Below, one piece after another: positions 46,540-58,406 of a stretch of DNA of 64,000 bases. This stretch comes from Isoetes taiwanensis (lineage: Eukaryota > Streptophyta > Lycopodiopsida > Isoetales > Isoetaceae). Numbering within the stretch: position 1 is the stretch's first letter; each line of letters begins with the position of its first letter. The stretch lies in the NCBI GenBank assembly GCA_021234155.1, contig JAJEKV010000017.1, positions 3,268,024 to 3,332,023 of the forward strand. Direction: 5' to 3'. The translations under genes were made by a program, and so were the position numbers. Under the pieces are notes generated by a model. It was not told where the DNA came from and did no database searches. It worked only from the letters and a program-made list of their open reading frames with translations.

Positions 46540-47400
46540 TCCTCCTCATTTGGTTCTACATAGACAATAAGTTCCTGGATGTATCAGTGCTCCTACATCT
46601 AATAGATATTAATATAGCATAAATGCAAGATTTACATGCATAGATTAAATTTGTTGATTATTCATCTGGGCAACTCAGAATCTTAAGCCCCCCAAAAGCA
46701 AGTTGGATAAAGAGCAAGTTATACCAACTCAACTTTTACATGTTGAAGACTCCATTCTTTCTATCCAGGCTAGCTAAGAAACTTATATAAAATATGAGAA
46801 GCTAAAAAATGGTTGTAGAGAATCCAATACCTCCTATTTGTCAAATATACGTTTTGTGTGCACCTAAAAGATAAGTTACCAATATAGTACATCCAAAAGA
46901 TAATGCAACAACGTCAAGTTTGTAGTCAATGGTATGCAGTTTATGCAAGTTTAAAACCAGATTAACCATACCATGGTTACAGGAATCATTGCGAATGATA
47001 ACCAAGCCCTACCTTTAGCAATAAGCATCTGCGTTTTCATCCTTCTGCGCTCACACAAAGCACCTGATTTGCCATAAACCGAAAGAAAATTTAGAAACCC
47101 TAGGCCTACTGCCAAAATATCGCCTTGTATGCTGGCATGTACAGCTCCATAATTATATTATATTCAAATCACCAAATTGACGAGTACTGTACGTGCAGCT
47201 AACTCTGGCTATTTATTTTAATAGGAAAACCAAGATCAATTGATGATTGGTATGTGGAGGTATAACACAAGTTTGAATAAGCAAAGAAGATGGAGGTGAG
47301 GGGATACCTATTTGACTAGCATATAATAAATGAGCCAGGGGCTGTATTAAAGGGTAGTACTGCATTATCCTACAGCTTCAAATTTAGCATCTGCAAATGG
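46540..47400. other. No recognisable gene
   Basis: AT-rich gap between the two dirigent copies. The last 100 bp may hold further decayed dirigent sequence. Confidence 0.4.
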
Positions 47401-47592
47401 AATACAAGCAACATTGGATTTGGAAGTGTGTTAGTAATTGAAAACTACTTAACTGCGAAGCTGGCGGGAAATTCGACTCCGATAGGCAATGCGAAGGGCC
47501 TGGTGATCTTAGCAACTGGTAATGCAACCCTCATCATCTTTGATGCAGTGCATCATTCTGGCAGCATCACCCACTTTAACCCTCGCAGATAG
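47401..47592 (+). pseudogene. Dirigent-like fragment, truncated
   Basis: Reads NTSNIGFGSVLVIENYLTAK, then STPIGNAKGLVILATG, LIIFDAVHHSGS and a stop (TAG at 47590). It keeps the GFGSV segment that the first copy has lost but lacks the signal peptide and the GGTG..ARG C-terminus. A tandem duplicate that decayed independently. Confidence 0.82.
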
Positions 47593-48261
47593 GGCAACAA
47601 AGAATAAATTGGTGGCTGCATCTGGAAGCCTGCACTCACTACAGTTTATACAACAATATCCAATGCTGCGCTGCAGCAAAATTCAATTACAGTTGCAAAA
47701 TTTCAAAGCAATATACCTATTTATGAAGGATAATGTGAACTGCTGATCTCCATGCCACTTCAGATGGTCATATTGTTTCAATCTTTCAAGACTTGATGAG
47801 TCTTACATTTACATTTTCTGCACTATGAGAATATAAAGAATATAGATACTTTCATTGAAAGAATATGTTGATACATCAAGGGGCATATGTCAAGCCAGCC
47901 TTGGACAAGTCTTTTTGTTACAGAATTGGTAACACGTTTTATATACAATTGGCAACTTCCATTTCATTGCCCTTTCATTTCATCAGCAATTTTAGCAAGC
48001 AATTGCGCATGGCTTCATTGCTCACAACCATCCACCTGCCAATACCCTTGTGTGTGGGCTTTTTTCCTTTCTTCATCAGCAATTAACAAGCAATTGCACG
48101 TGGCTTCAATGCTTGCAGTGATCCACTAATCCCTTGGAATTTGATGAGTTTAAAAGGAAGCATACATGTACCATCTTCATAACATGGCCTCTTGTGATTT
48201 AAGTTTTCAGCTGCTGCCTGTTCATGCATCATGTCCCCTGGTATCTTAATCTTTGTTCTCC
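47593..48261. other. No recognisable gene
   Basis: Contains an imperfect local repeat (TTTCATCAGCAAT..CAAGCAATTGC near 47978-48005 and 48075-48100). May include the 3' flank of the downstream minus-strand kinase. Confidence 0.4.
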
Positions 48262-49131
48262 TTATCCTCCTCCTTTCGCATGCAACTGAGTATTTGGCGA
48301 TCCAAGGGTGTGATAATATTGCTGCAAACTTATTCTTTCCTCGGGATCAGGCCGTAACATCGCCAAAACAAGATTCCTTGCTTCTTCTGATACCATTCCA
48401 GCGGGACATTCTAACTCTGATACAGCCAAATCCTCGCCATTAAGCAGTTTTTCTCCAATCTCACCAATCTCGCCAGTAAGTGACTGATATAATATCAAAC
48501 CCAAACCCCATATGTCTATCTCTGTGGAATAATATCCCTTCAGAACCTCAGGAGCAAAGTAGCCATCCGTTCCAACTTGGGATGTAAAATTGGGAGGAGA
48601 ACATGTAAAACGAGCAGAGATGCCAAAATCCGAAACCCTAACATCGTAAGGTTTTGCTGTTGAGACCACAAGAATGTTATCTGGCTTCAGGTCCCGATGG
48701 ATAATACCATTTTGATGTAGATCTTATATAGCTAGTGAAAGGTTTCGAATAAGAAGGGCTGCTTCCTTCTCACATAACTGGCCTCTGTTCATAATTAGGT
48801 CAACCAAACTACATTCACATAATTCCATGATCAGATGCCAGTAACCATCATCTATGATCACTTCGTGTAAGAGTATTATGCCAGGGCTGCTGGCCAATTT
48901 CTGCATAATCTCTATCTCCTCTGCTGGCTTTGTGTATTCGGCCTTCTCAATTGAGATGGTTTTGCAAGCAAACTGTTTCTTACCCCTTTTACTCCTGCAA
49001 AGGAAAACCATAGCTTGGGCGCCGCTGCCTATCTCCTTCACCAGATCATAGCGCTCCAAAAGATTGGGATATGAAGCCGAATAAGTGTAATTGAGAACGC
49101 CTTCTTCTGCCTCTTGCATCTCTGACTCCAT
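48262..49131 (-). pseudogene. CAMK/CDPK-like Ser/Thr kinase with one in-frame stop
   Basis: The minus-strand frame starts with ATG at 49131 (MESEMQEAEEGVLNYTYSAS) and covers a full kinase domain: YDLVKEIGSGAQAMVFL, FACKTI (ATP lysine), LIMELCECSLVDLI, HRDLKPDNIL (catalytic Asp present), SDFGISARF, GTDGYFAPEVL, DIWGLGLILYQSLTG and MLRPDPEERISLQQ. The one defect is TAA in SLAI-stop-DLHQNG, near 48724. It is one base from CAA (Gln), and both halves are in the same frame (462 bp apart). All other catalytic motifs are intact. It is a very young pseudogene, an allelic nonsense variant, or an error. A (CT)n tract lies in the leader. Confidence 0.85.
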
Positions 49132-49929
49132 TTCTTCGCGACTCTGTGAACTCTCTCTCTCTCTCTCTCTCTGTGAAATGAAGCGTGACCAAATTTATAC
49201 CTTTCGTAAGTTGTTGACGTTTCTGTCCGTTGGATGTTGGCACGATCCCAAAGCAAACAACGCGAGCCGTTGATGCACAAACACAATCTCAAACGCTAAA
49301 AGATGCCAACTCAGCATCCTCTGCCCATTAGATTTACAAGGATATGCTGACTGGGACTTTGTGGGTGTATCTAAATAGTATCTGAGAGGAAAGAGCTAAA
49401 ATAACGTAATAAACGCTTGGTAGAGTCAAATTTAGCCTAGATTATATCACAATCACTTGCATAGTGGTGCCGCTGTCGCTATCCTCTGTTATGAGCACCA
49501 AGAGTTCCTCTACTCTGCAGAAACCCTGCGAAAAGAATTTTCATTTTTACTGGAGCAATCATGTTTTTTATTGCTATAGATGTTTCTATTTCTTGGAGCC
49601 ATAGCTCGAAAGAAACCTTACCCACTGCTGAATCCAGCAACAAACTCTGCCAGGGCTCCGCAAGAAACTGCGCCATAGGCCGAGCCAACAATTTCTATTT
49701 GAAATGTCATGTATCATAATCTGAACCAAGTGTTCCATAAGTCACCGGCTAGGCAACATTGCACCCCATAGGGCGTCAAGGCAGCCCGTCAAAGCCCTAT
49801 GTTGCTCTACCGGTGAATTACTTAGTACATAAACTGGATTTTTCTTATTTTGTTAAGCTTTGTCAAGTTCAAGTGCATTCATGTTCTAGAAATGTTGTGC
49901 TTTGTCATCACACCTTGACAGTATGGCAT
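49132..49929. other. Kinase upstream region, otherwise unassigned
   Basis: Directly upstream (49153-49174) is a CT microsatellite, common in plant core promoters and leaders. Nothing further is recognised. Confidence 0.4.
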
Positions 49930-50335
49930 TTGTTTCTTTTTTAAGTAATCTTTTGTTAGACACACGTATTCCATCTGTCATTTCTGCTTATTGCCAAGCT
50001 CAAGTATTTATAAGCCTCACATGTCTCCACAATGTTGCCATTGTATTTGAATTGGTGATCCTGCCTAAGAGCTCCAATTGTTGTGTTTTCAAGATTTACT
50101 TCCATACCAGTTGCTTCACAAAACTTAGCTAATGAATCCAAGTGATGCTACATATGATCTTGCGTGCGTGTAAAGATGACAACGTCACAATTCTATCATG
50201 TACACATTTATATTTGTGCTTCCATCTCCATTGCATTAAAGCCAATCCTTTAAACTATCAATGAATAGTCCAACTAGAGTTGAAGACATCGGGCACCCCT
50301 GCTTCACCACAATATTGTTGTCAACATGCTCCTAT
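49930..50335 (-). mobile_element. LINE reverse transcriptase fragment
   Basis: The minus strand reads VKQGCPMSSTLVGLFIDSLK near 50310-50250, then LAKFCEATGMEVNLENT, FKYNGNIVETCEAYKYLSLA and ISRNDRW. The order is that of RT motifs after the palm; the YADD box itself is lost or frame-broken. A short, old fragment. Confidence 0.7.
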
Positions 50336-50580
50336 ATCTGGAGAAAAAGGTATAAGTAGTACTTTTTCATATAGTATACGAAATACATTGAAATACATTT
50401 TGTAAACATTCTGGTACATGTGATTGTTCCATCCTTTTCAAATCTTAGATACCTTACCAATAAAGTCAACAAATGAAATGTAAGCAGATTTTTTTGTTTG
50501 ACGGAGTCCATAATGGTCTTTAAAGCAAGTAATTTTTTTTTTTTATAAGGATGAAAGCCAAAAGGTTTATTAATCAGACT
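50336..50580. other. No recognisable feature
   Basis: AT-rich with a 12-T run (50528-50541). Nothing identified. Confidence 0.4.
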
Positions 50581-50950
50581 AGAAACGTATGCCTGGTGAT
50601 GCCAGGCATTAATCGTGGACATGTGGAATGGATATGTTAGTCGTGAACATGTGGAATGGATATATGAAGGGGGCAGATGTAAGCGAGTTTGTAGGTAAAA
50701 TAAATAGATGTATATAGAACCATATCTCTACATGCAATGGAGTGTCAAGTGTGCGTGAATTAGAGTTTAAGGATGTTAGGCATTAGCCATCGGCACGTGG
50801 AATGGATAGGAATAATGGAATGCATAGTTTGGAATGGGATGGGGTGCCAAGTGTGAATGGCATAGAGTTTACAGATGTTTGCCATTAGCCATGGGCACAT
50901 AGAATGGAATGCATAGTTTGGAATGGAAAATGGAATAGAATGCACAGCGT
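50581..50950 (+). repeat. Imperfect short tandem duplications
   Basis: GTGGACATGTGGAATGGATAT / GTGAACATGTGGAATGGATAT (about 50614-50662), and a roughly 110-bp unit containing GCCAT(C/G)GGCAC..GAATGGA and AATGCATAGTTTGGAATGG twice. No coding. Confidence 0.65.
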
Positions 50951-51009
50951 TAGTTGGTACTTGTGAAAATTTAGGGTTTTATAGAAAATTGCAAATTCAA
51001 ATGCATAGT

Positions 51010-51319
51010 ATAGTAAAAATAAGGATATTGTGTCTGCAGTGAATGTATGTGCAGTTTTAGGAGACTTTGAAATGGGAAAAAACCTTCATGCTAAATTTAT
51101 TGAAAGTGGTCAAGAACTGGATCTGTTCCTTGGAAATAGCCTTATTGATATGTATGCTAAGTGTGGGAGCCTGGAGAGTGCCCTCCAAGTGTTTGGCAAG
51201 TTAGCTTTGAACATATTATATCATGGACTGCATTGATTGCAGCATATGCGCATCATGGCAGGGATAATGATGCCTTTCATGTCTTTGCACTAATGCAAGA
51301 AGCTGGTATGAAGCCATGA
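51010..51319 (+). pseudogene. PPR protein fragment
   Basis: Pentatricopeptide proteins bind organelle RNA. The frame reads VNVCAVLGDFEMGKNLHAKF, IESGQELDLFLGNSLIDMYA and KCGSLESALQVFGKL. Then, after a frame change near 51205, ISWTALIAAYAHHG and DAFHVFALMQEAGMKP run into TGA. These are about two consecutive PLS-type repeats with the typical NSLIDMYAKCG and SWTALIAAYAHHG boxes. The rest of the array and any E/DYW domain are missing. Confidence 0.85.
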
Positions 51320-51411
51320 TTTGGCTAGGCTACATGCGTTAATTCAGTGTGGAACTATTGCAGAAGTTGATGTTATGTGTTATGTGTTATGTTGTTGATT
51401 ATAAGGAAGGG

Positions 51412-51552
<141 letters not shown>

Positions 51553-51609
51553 GATGTTCAGTAGGCATGTTGGCAATACCACAATGGTACTCATATCTGT
51601 TTCATGTGC

Positions 51610-51790
51610 TTTTATGTTATGACTTGAATTTTCAACTCCAATAACAACATGTGTGCTATGCAGGACCATAATAATATTATGCATGGAAGAAAAAGGAGGG
51701 AAGCAAAGTCCATCCTTGCTGTCCTTTTATGACTTGAATTTTCAGCTCCAATATCAACCTGTGCGCTATGCAGGACAAGGATAATGTAGT
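51610..51790 (+). repeat. ~110-bp tandem duplication
   Basis: GACTTGAATTTTCAACTCCA (51621) and GACTTGAATTTTCAGCTCCA (51730) each continue to GCTATGCAGGAC and an AAAAAGGA..AAAGTCC block. Confidence 0.7.
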
Positions 51791-53109
51791 TGCCCTAAAG
51801 AAAAAGGATCGAGACAAAGTCCTTCCTAACAATTGCACATTTTAATTCTTATCTTATGTTCAAGATGCCCATGTTTGACAAGTTTTTCAAGCAAAATGGT
51901 GTCCTTCATCACATGTGCATGTAGCATCAGCAACCAACTGCTAGAAGAACTCCAAATTGGTTCAAGTATCAATGTCTCTTCAGCCGATGATCTTGGGTCC
52001 AACCAAAACCAGCCTGCACAGTACTCCTAAGAACCATGACCTACACATGCCAGTACAATTTTTGTTGGCTATGATTGCCACGTGATCTTTCAGAAACTCT
52101 CCATTTATTATGGCATGAACCACAGGTGGAAAAAGTGTGTCGTAATATGTTTGTCTAAGTTACTTCATAGTACCTAGTGTAAGTTGTAACGTGTGTTTGT
52201 GAACCAAATATGGCAGTGGTGCATGTATGCATAGCCATTGTGCAAGATATTCATATGGATGCATATGAGAGTTGACATATCTAAACATATGTAATTGAGT
52301 TTCTAATTTTTCTTTTTTCTTTTTTTGTGTTCTCCGTCGCAATCTAAATGAAGGTTGGGGAGCCACGTTTGCGAGTAAATGAATGAAGAGATCTCCACCG
52401 TAGTTACCACTGCCATAACTAGGCTGGCATTCAAGAAACCAGGAGGTATTGCAGAGCTCTTTCGTGGATTCAGTGCGTGAGCTAGGGCGGCCACTCACCG
52501 ACTTAAATTTGGAGTATGCCGTCTATAACGCTCCTCCCTGGTCGTCATCTGCAGGTAGGTTGTGCTCTTTAATTCTATACTATTCTGCTCCCTGCGTCCT
52601 GCTCCGGCATCCTAAGCAATGGGAGCTGGATGAAATAAGTGGCTATTGAGTATGACTACACTGTTTCTATCAGAAAAATATTCTTCTTGCTTTTGGGTCT
52701 TTGTTCAAGATTTGTATTTGAAGTCTGGCAATCTTTTCCTTCATCTATGATTGCAAGGCTTCTAGTGCACCATTTTGGTTGATCTTTATTCCAGAGAGGG
52801 GCAATGCAGATTCACGTGAGGATAGGATTTGCCATCGGTTTTGAGCATTTTAACTTCCGTGCTTGAAAGAATGGTTATTCATAGGAGACTGCTTCTACGA
52901 AACGGTTTCAAGTATGTGAAAGTAGGGGAAACCTTACAGAGCTGAACAACAACATAGATAATAGGAGCAGTAGAATCTCTACAGCTCCCTTTTCTGTGTT
53001 TGATGGGGTCCTTTCGAAGCGTGATAAGGTGATATTTCTAGAATTTGCTACTGCCTTTCCATGCTCCATTTCTGCTGCTCCTACATTTTCATCCTTCAAG
53101 CTCAGATTT
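51791..53109. other. Intergenic with a possible exon-like stretch
   Basis: At about 52383-52480 the plus strand reads EISTVVTTAITRLAFKKPGG then IAELFRGFSA before TGA. This is protein-like but not assigned. The rest, including 52900-53110, shows no family. The 52908-53387 minus frame is a shadow of LINE B and its flank. Confidence 0.35.
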
Positions 53110-54795
53110 TTGTTGAATTCGCCCTTGTAGATTTTAAGACTGCATATGATACCGTCCCCAGAGACATGCTGTGGCAGAGGTTGCAAGAATTGCGAGTGCC
53201 ACAGGAGTTGCAGAATGTGGTGCACCAGCTTTATGATGGGATTTATGCTGCACTGCCTTATGAAGATCGGCGGGTAGCTAGCACTATGGGAGTTAAGCAG
53301 GGCTGCCCGTTGTCTCCAACGCTTTTTGGGCTGTACATTGATAGCTTGGAGACGTGGATGCAACACCATGGGGGAGCCGGGGTGCAATTATCTGATGCGA
53401 CCTCTGTGAGCCAGTTACTATATGCGGATGATGTAGGTTTGCTAGCCCACAAAGAAGATTTGGATGCCCCCGGGGGTTCTCGTGGGGCAACGGGAATGAC
53501 AGTGAACTTGCACAAAACTAAGCTTCTTGTGATCCTATCCTCGCAACATCCTATCCCGAAGTTATATTACAGGGGACAGGAAGTGGAGATGGTGCGGAGC
53601 TTCAAGTATCTGGAAATTGATTTCACTACTAACATGCTGTGGGATGAGTGTGTGGAGAGGAGAGCCAGTGCAGGCTGGAAGGCTCTATATGCAAAGGCAA
53701 AACGCTGTTGCCTGATAGATCTCTCGCGGATCGGGCGAGGAGAGCACACCCGCTTAGGGCTTTGGTCGAGCCGGTGCTGCTATATGGGGTGGAGGTTTGG
53801 GGCCCAAAGCCAGCTAGCAAAAACACGCGGGATAGGTTGGAAAGGGTGCGTAAAAGCTTTGACATATAGCTTGGGAGTGAAGGACACCGCATCGCATCGA
53901 TTTTGTTGTATGAGATGGGGTTCGCCTTTTACAAAGATTCGCTATGCGCAGCATCTTACTTGCTTCCATAAGGTGGATGGGATGGATGAACATCGCTTGC
54001 CTCCACAAAGCCGCCGTTTGTTAACGCAGGGCCCCCCAAATGCTGAAGAGGGTATGGCACGAAAGCAATCGTAAGGGATGGTTTAGGAGGTGGTCTATGG
54101 ATTACCAAATGATGGTGGCACCAGCGCATTCTGATGCGCAGAATGGGCAATTGATGCGGGCTATGCCGCCACTTGCGGGATGCCTCTACTCTTGCAAAGC
54201 CCAAGACAGAGCACTATCACGCCGATTAATCCCGCCTTTGAGCATGGACCCCATCGGTACTTGAAAGCACACATCTCTCGCGGAAGAAACGAAGAGCTAT
54301 TGCTGCCATAAGGACGGGTTCCCATTACCTCATAATTGAAACAGTCACCGGGGTGAATGGCGGGCACGGATCCCCTGTGGAGGAGAGGATATGTCGGTGT
54401 TGTGAGATGCACGATAGAGGATGAGCACCATGCTCTTCGCCAGTTGCCCAAAGATATGCCCATGTCCGGCAAAGGCACACCGATCTTAGATGCTCACACA
54501 CCGCTACATCGCTTACTCGCATCACCTATGGTAGCGTGATTGAGCTTACATCCCCGCAGATTTCTACCGGGCCGACTTGCTCTTCGGGGGCATGGTATTT
54601 GAGAGCCTACTGTTAGGGTTTTTCCTCCCAAGTGGGGGTTTTTTCATCCCGGTAGTAGGGATCTACTGTACAGTTACATTGTTTGTTTTTGGTGTTGGGG
54701 TTTTTGGCTTTTTGCCTGTTCTCTGCATGTACCGTCTCATAGGCCTCTGGCCTCCGTAGACGTTAAAATAAACTTCCTTCCTTCCTTCCTACCCT
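53110..54795 (+). mobile_element. LINE B, 5'-truncated, same family as LINE A
   Basis: Starts inside the reverse transcriptase with VDFKTAYDTVPRDMLWQRLQ, then VKQGCPLSPTLFGLYIDSLE, the intact catalytic box LLYADDVGLL, GMTVNLHKTKLLV and YKYL-like FKYLEIDFTTNMLWDE. Frame changes near 53760 continue to AQHLTCFHKVDGMDEHRLPP and HRLLASPMVA. The 3' end reads CTCATAGGCCTCTGGCCTCC, GTAGACGTTAAAATAAAC and (TTCC)n. Endonuclease and ORF1 are absent, a typical truncated insertion. It shares its tail with the SINE at 24.5 kb. Confidence 0.88.
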
Positions 54796-54887
54796 TTAAA
54801 TATTTCCTTCAAATCAGACTTGGGTTGAAGCGTAACATGGTACTTCTTCTCCTCTTGCAAATCTACACATGGCTTGAGATTTTGTAG

Positions 54888-55260
54888 CTAATTTTTTATT
54901 CTGCCAGATTTCTTGAGAAAACAAGCCAGCCTTTGCATGTTCTCAACATCCGCAAAGCCTTTGAACTCTACAAAACGTTGCTGGATCTGACCTCGAGATA
55001 AACGCTGCTTTAGCAGATCTAAATCTACCTCATAAATTCTTTCATTCTGCACGGGATAGAATAAATACTTACCCAGTTTCACTTCAAATTTGAGGGAATG
55101 CTTCTCAAGCATAGATTTAAGTTCTGACAAAGTTCGCCCAATATGATCTATATATAAAGCAGGCTTAGACGACCCAAAAACTTGGACACTAATCTGATAC
55201 TCATACGAACTGGAGGCCAACATTTGGATCAAATCTTCAAGCTCAGAAACAGGGCTTTTG
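54888..55260 (-). CDS. Unidentified ORF, about 120 codons
   Basis: The minus-strand frame reads SELEDLIQMLASSSYEYQIS, VQVFGSSKPALYIDHIGRTL, SELKSMLEKHSLKFEVKLGK and VEFKGFADVENMQRLACFLK. Composition looks like a real alpha/beta protein. I recognise no family and see no start context that decides a gene model. It sits directly after LINE B's tail. It could be an exon of a host gene or a transposon scrap. Confidence 0.35.
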
Positions 55261-55339
55261 GTGTGAGAAAATTTAAAACAAGCAAAGAAATGGAGCTGCT
55301 TCGCCTAATTGGGAAAATCGCTAAATAGGCCCAATTGTC

Positions 55340-55778
55340 TCGCCGGATCTTGCTTACCTCCACAAATCAGACCCCTTTGCGAGGTTTTCTTCATCTTGCA
55401 TTGCCCAAAGAAAGCAATCGACAAAGCGCGTACTGTTTTGCAAATGTTGTTCTTCAGTGTCTCACATACACGAGACCACTCACTGCATATTTATCACAAA
55501 GAAGCCACCAGAAAGGGTGTAAGTAGATCCGAAATTACTTGTCTCAACTATTCGAAGTCATTATCATGTCTTTGGATATTAATACTGGTTTCTTTCCTGG
55601 TATAAAGGCAAACGAAATGATTGGTGCTTTATGTGCGAACTTGGAAATCATATATTAGAAGCTTTGCAGAACCCACATCAGAATCCATTTTCACCCATTC
55701 GTATTTTGTCACGTCTGCGTAACATTGAAAACCACCTTGGGTCTGGAAGGCAAGAAGACGCAAATGAGTTCATGAGGT
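55340..55778 (+). pseudogene. Ubiquitin-specific protease (UBP16-like) two-exon fragment
   Basis: Exon 1 reads [20 protein letters not shown] and [10 protein letters not shown], ending before GTAAGT near 55520. Exon 2 resumes after AG with NDWCFMCELGNHILEALQ, FSPIRILSRLRNIENHLGSG and RQEDANEFMR before GTATGAG. This follows the plant UBP15-19 pattern (SCYANAVLQCLTCTRPL..CLMCELE..SQEDAHEFLR), with the catalytic Cys of the Cys-box kept. The family's GLxNxGN motif before it is degenerate. The His box and the rest of the protease are absent, so it is a gene fragment. Confidence 0.82.
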
Positions 55779-56217
55779 ATGAGAGTCTGGGCAAATTTGT
55801 GGACTTGGTCCTTTGTGTGATTTGTGCCTCTATAATTCTCGTTGTAGATCCACATTCACAGTTAACAACTTTAGTTCAGTATATATTTGGTGGACTTCTG
55901 CAATCTCAATAGGCATGCGCTCTCTCACTAAAATCATTATGTCTTACCATTCTTTTATGGATCGACTATGTATCACCTATGGGCCCATGCCTGGGAATGG
56001 ACATTTTGCATTTGTTATTTGGTTTGGCATGTTGATCAACATGTATCTCAGAATCATTAAGTCTCCTTGATGCAGATCTTCCTTTTTGCATGCATTTACA
56101 ATTTCTTCCATACGTATATTTGCAAGGTGGTCTTCGAAGGAAATCAACATTTGAGACATGATGTCTCTTTGCTAAGATTGCCAATTTTCACCCAGCCTCT
56201 CAGCCCTTCCCCAAAGA
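55779..56217. other. No recognisable feature
   Basis: Possibly intron sequence continuing from the protease fragment. No further exon is recognised. Confidence 0.4.
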
Positions 56218-56690
56218 GTTGCGAAAATGACATTTTCGAACCCCTTTTTGGATTCCAAACATCCAGAACGTGCTTCGAGCAACTTCTTTGCTTTGCCCCA
56301 AATTTCCATCCTAATTCCTATCAACCCTAAAAAATTGCATGAAGGACGTTTTCGAGCCCCCATTTTGGATTCCAGACATCCAAAATGTGCTTCAAACAAT
56401 GCCTCTGCGTTGCCCTAAATTTTTGCACTAATTTCTGTCTGCTCTAAAAAGTTGCCCGAAGGACCTTTTTGAGCCCCTATTTTCGATTCCAAGCATCCAA
56501 AACACACTCTGAGCAACTTCTCTGCTTTGCCCTAAATTCCTGCCCTAAATCCTGTTCGCCATAAAAGGTTGCGCGAAGGACGTTTCGGGTCCCCCTTTTG
56601 GATTCCAAGCATCCAAATGCCCTTTGAGCAACTTCACTCCCTTGTCCTAATTTCTGCATCCCAGACAACCCTATTCTGATTGGTATTTGA
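56218..56690 (+). repeat. Four tandem ~117-bp units
   Basis: Units start at about 56218, 56334, 56451 and 56568 (116-117 bp steps). Each has (G/A)TTGC..GAAGGAC..TTTCGAGCCCC, TTGGATTCCA(A/G)(A/G)CATCCA, GAGCAACTTC and TGCTTTGCCCTAAATT. Mutual divergence is high, so the array is old. Confidence 0.85.
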
Positions 56691-57050
56691 ATGGCTTGTT
56701 AGAAAATTAGCCCTGTGTAGATATCTCAATGATGACAATGAAGCCCCCAACAAGGCTATAGTTAAGTGATCCATAACTATAGATTATTCTAAAGCTCTTC
56801 CTTTTTTTAATGTGTGGAGCTCCTGTTGTTCTCCTAAGTTTGACCACTTCATTTGAATTCTTGCTCAACATAGCTTGAATAATCTGGATTCTATTTCTAG
56901 AAGAAACAATGCTATTGCTGCTACATATCCTCTCAATTGTCTTTTAAATGAAACCGTGAGCCATATCTTTTTTTGCAATAAGCTAAATGGTTTGTGGAAG
57001 TGGATCTACAATAGGTTTTATGACAAATCTACATCAATGGACATGAGCTA
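56691..57050 (+). mobile_element. Possible LINE zinc-knuckle (zf-RVT-like) remnant
   Basis: Plus-strand reading NNAIAATYPLNCLLNETVSH then IFFCNKLNGLWKWI resembles the CPxC..ETxxHLFFxC..W motif found at the C-terminus of plant reverse transcriptases. Two of the cysteines are lost. Low support. Confidence 0.35.
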
Positions 57051-57683
57051 ATCTGTCAATTCTGTAAAAAAGTAGCATTTAAGTTTCTAGAAATTAAGTA
57101 CAACTTCACGCGCATAAAAATGTTGAATCATCTTTGTCACAATTTATGACTAATCTAGATCAATGGACATGAACTAATCTGTCAATTATGTAAAAAGGTG
57201 GCCCTTCCTGAGAAAGCAATCCAGCATGCCAAGCACCCTCGAAATAATATATTATCTACAAGGAAAAGCCATAGCCACATACCTTAAGGTGAATCCGACA
57301 TCTATCCTGTCCCACGTAATATCTCTTAGAATAGGTTCATGGCTATGGTTCCATATGACAATGCAAAAGCTGGCATCATCAAATGCATTGGCTTTTGGTC
57401 TTCTTCAATTTTTTTCTCTTAGTGGTTTACTAATGACACCTACATCAAAGTCGCTAGTGTCTGAGGACCGTGGAGCAAAAACTTGTATCATTACTTGCCT
57501 TTCATATAACACAAAAGTTGAGTTCCCACCTTCATTCAATTCTAGTTGATAATCTTTTTCTTGTAAAAGTGAACTCAATCTATATCTGCATGTCTAGGGT
57601 CTTTCTCCAATGGCAGTGCAATAACATACACATCGAAAGTACAATATTGAGTCGCTAAACTTGGCGCCTACAAAATTCGCCAA
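57051..57683. other. No recognisable gene; includes LINE C 5' flank
   Basis: A duplicated phrase (ATGACTAATCTAGATCAATGGACATGA, split between 57020-57055 and 57145-57180 in related forms) is visible. The final 100 bp may be the 5' UTR of LINE C. Confidence 0.4.
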
Positions 57684-58406
57684 ATGGTAAACCGAAAGAA
57701 GAAAGGCAAGGGAGAGGAGTCGGATGATGAATCCGAACTGCTTACTCTTGTCAGACAGCTCGCCGAGGATTTGAAGCAAGCAAGGACGGAAATCAAAACG
57801 CTGAAAGAAGCAATTGGGATTCTTCAAAATGGGGTCTCAGACTTGTCAAAAGGGCAAGGAGAAATTAAAGAAATGGTTACAGACCTGGACGAATCAGATT
57901 CAGAAAATCCAGAGGATAACTTGACCCAGCCCGAGGAGATTGTCGCACAGATATCTTCAAAGATTGAGGCACAGGTATCCTCTTTATTCAATCAGGGGCA
58001 AGAGAGGCTGAAAGAACAAGAAGACCGTGCTGACAGAGCAAAGAACATACTAATTGCTGGACTTACAGAGAAGGAAGAAGAAGACACACCGACGATTGTT
58101 GAGAGCTTCTTTAATGATATCATGCATTTGGCATCGCCTGAAGTAAAGTATTGCAGAAGGATTGGTAAGAAAATGGATGGGAAACACAGGTTGATCCTTC
58201 TAAAATTCCACAGTTTAGAAGCAAGAAACAGAGTAATGAAGCATCGTAATCATTTGAAGGGTCACCAAATTTGGTTAAATGATGACTTGACAATCCAGCA
58301 GCAGAAAGAAAGGAAAATTGCACTCCAAGAAGTACGTAAATTGAAAGAAGAAGGCAAAAATGCATACCTCATTGGAAACAGAGTGATTGTGCGTAACAAT
58401 CAATAG
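57684..58406 (+). CDS. LINE C ORF1 protein (coiled coil plus L1-ORF1p-like domain)
   Basis: 240 codons from ATG: a basic start (MVNRKKKGKGEESDDESE), a coiled coil (LVRQLAEDLKQARTEIKTLK, LSKGQGEIKEMVTDLDES), and a second helix (KIEAQVSSLFNQGQERLKEQ). A C-terminal RNA-binding-like domain follows: ILIAGLTEKEEEDTPTIVES, VKYCRRIGKKMDGKHRLILL, NHLKGHQIWLNDDLTIQQQK. The layout parallels LINE ORF1 proteins that coat element RNA. The frame is intact and ends in TAG. The endonuclease follows in the same frame directly after that stop. Confidence 0.8.
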   Translation: MVNRKKKGKGEESDDESELLTLVRQLAEDLKQARTEIKTLKEAIGILQNGVSDLSKGQGEIKEMVTDLDESDSENPEDNLTQPEEIVAQISSKIEAQVSSLFNQGQERLKEQEDRADRAKNILIAGLTEKEEEDTPTIVESFFNDIMHLASPEVKYCRRIGKKMDGKHRLILLKFHSLEARNRVMKHRNHLKGHQIWLNDDLTIQQQKERKIALQEVRKLKEEGKNAYLIGNRVIVRNNQ

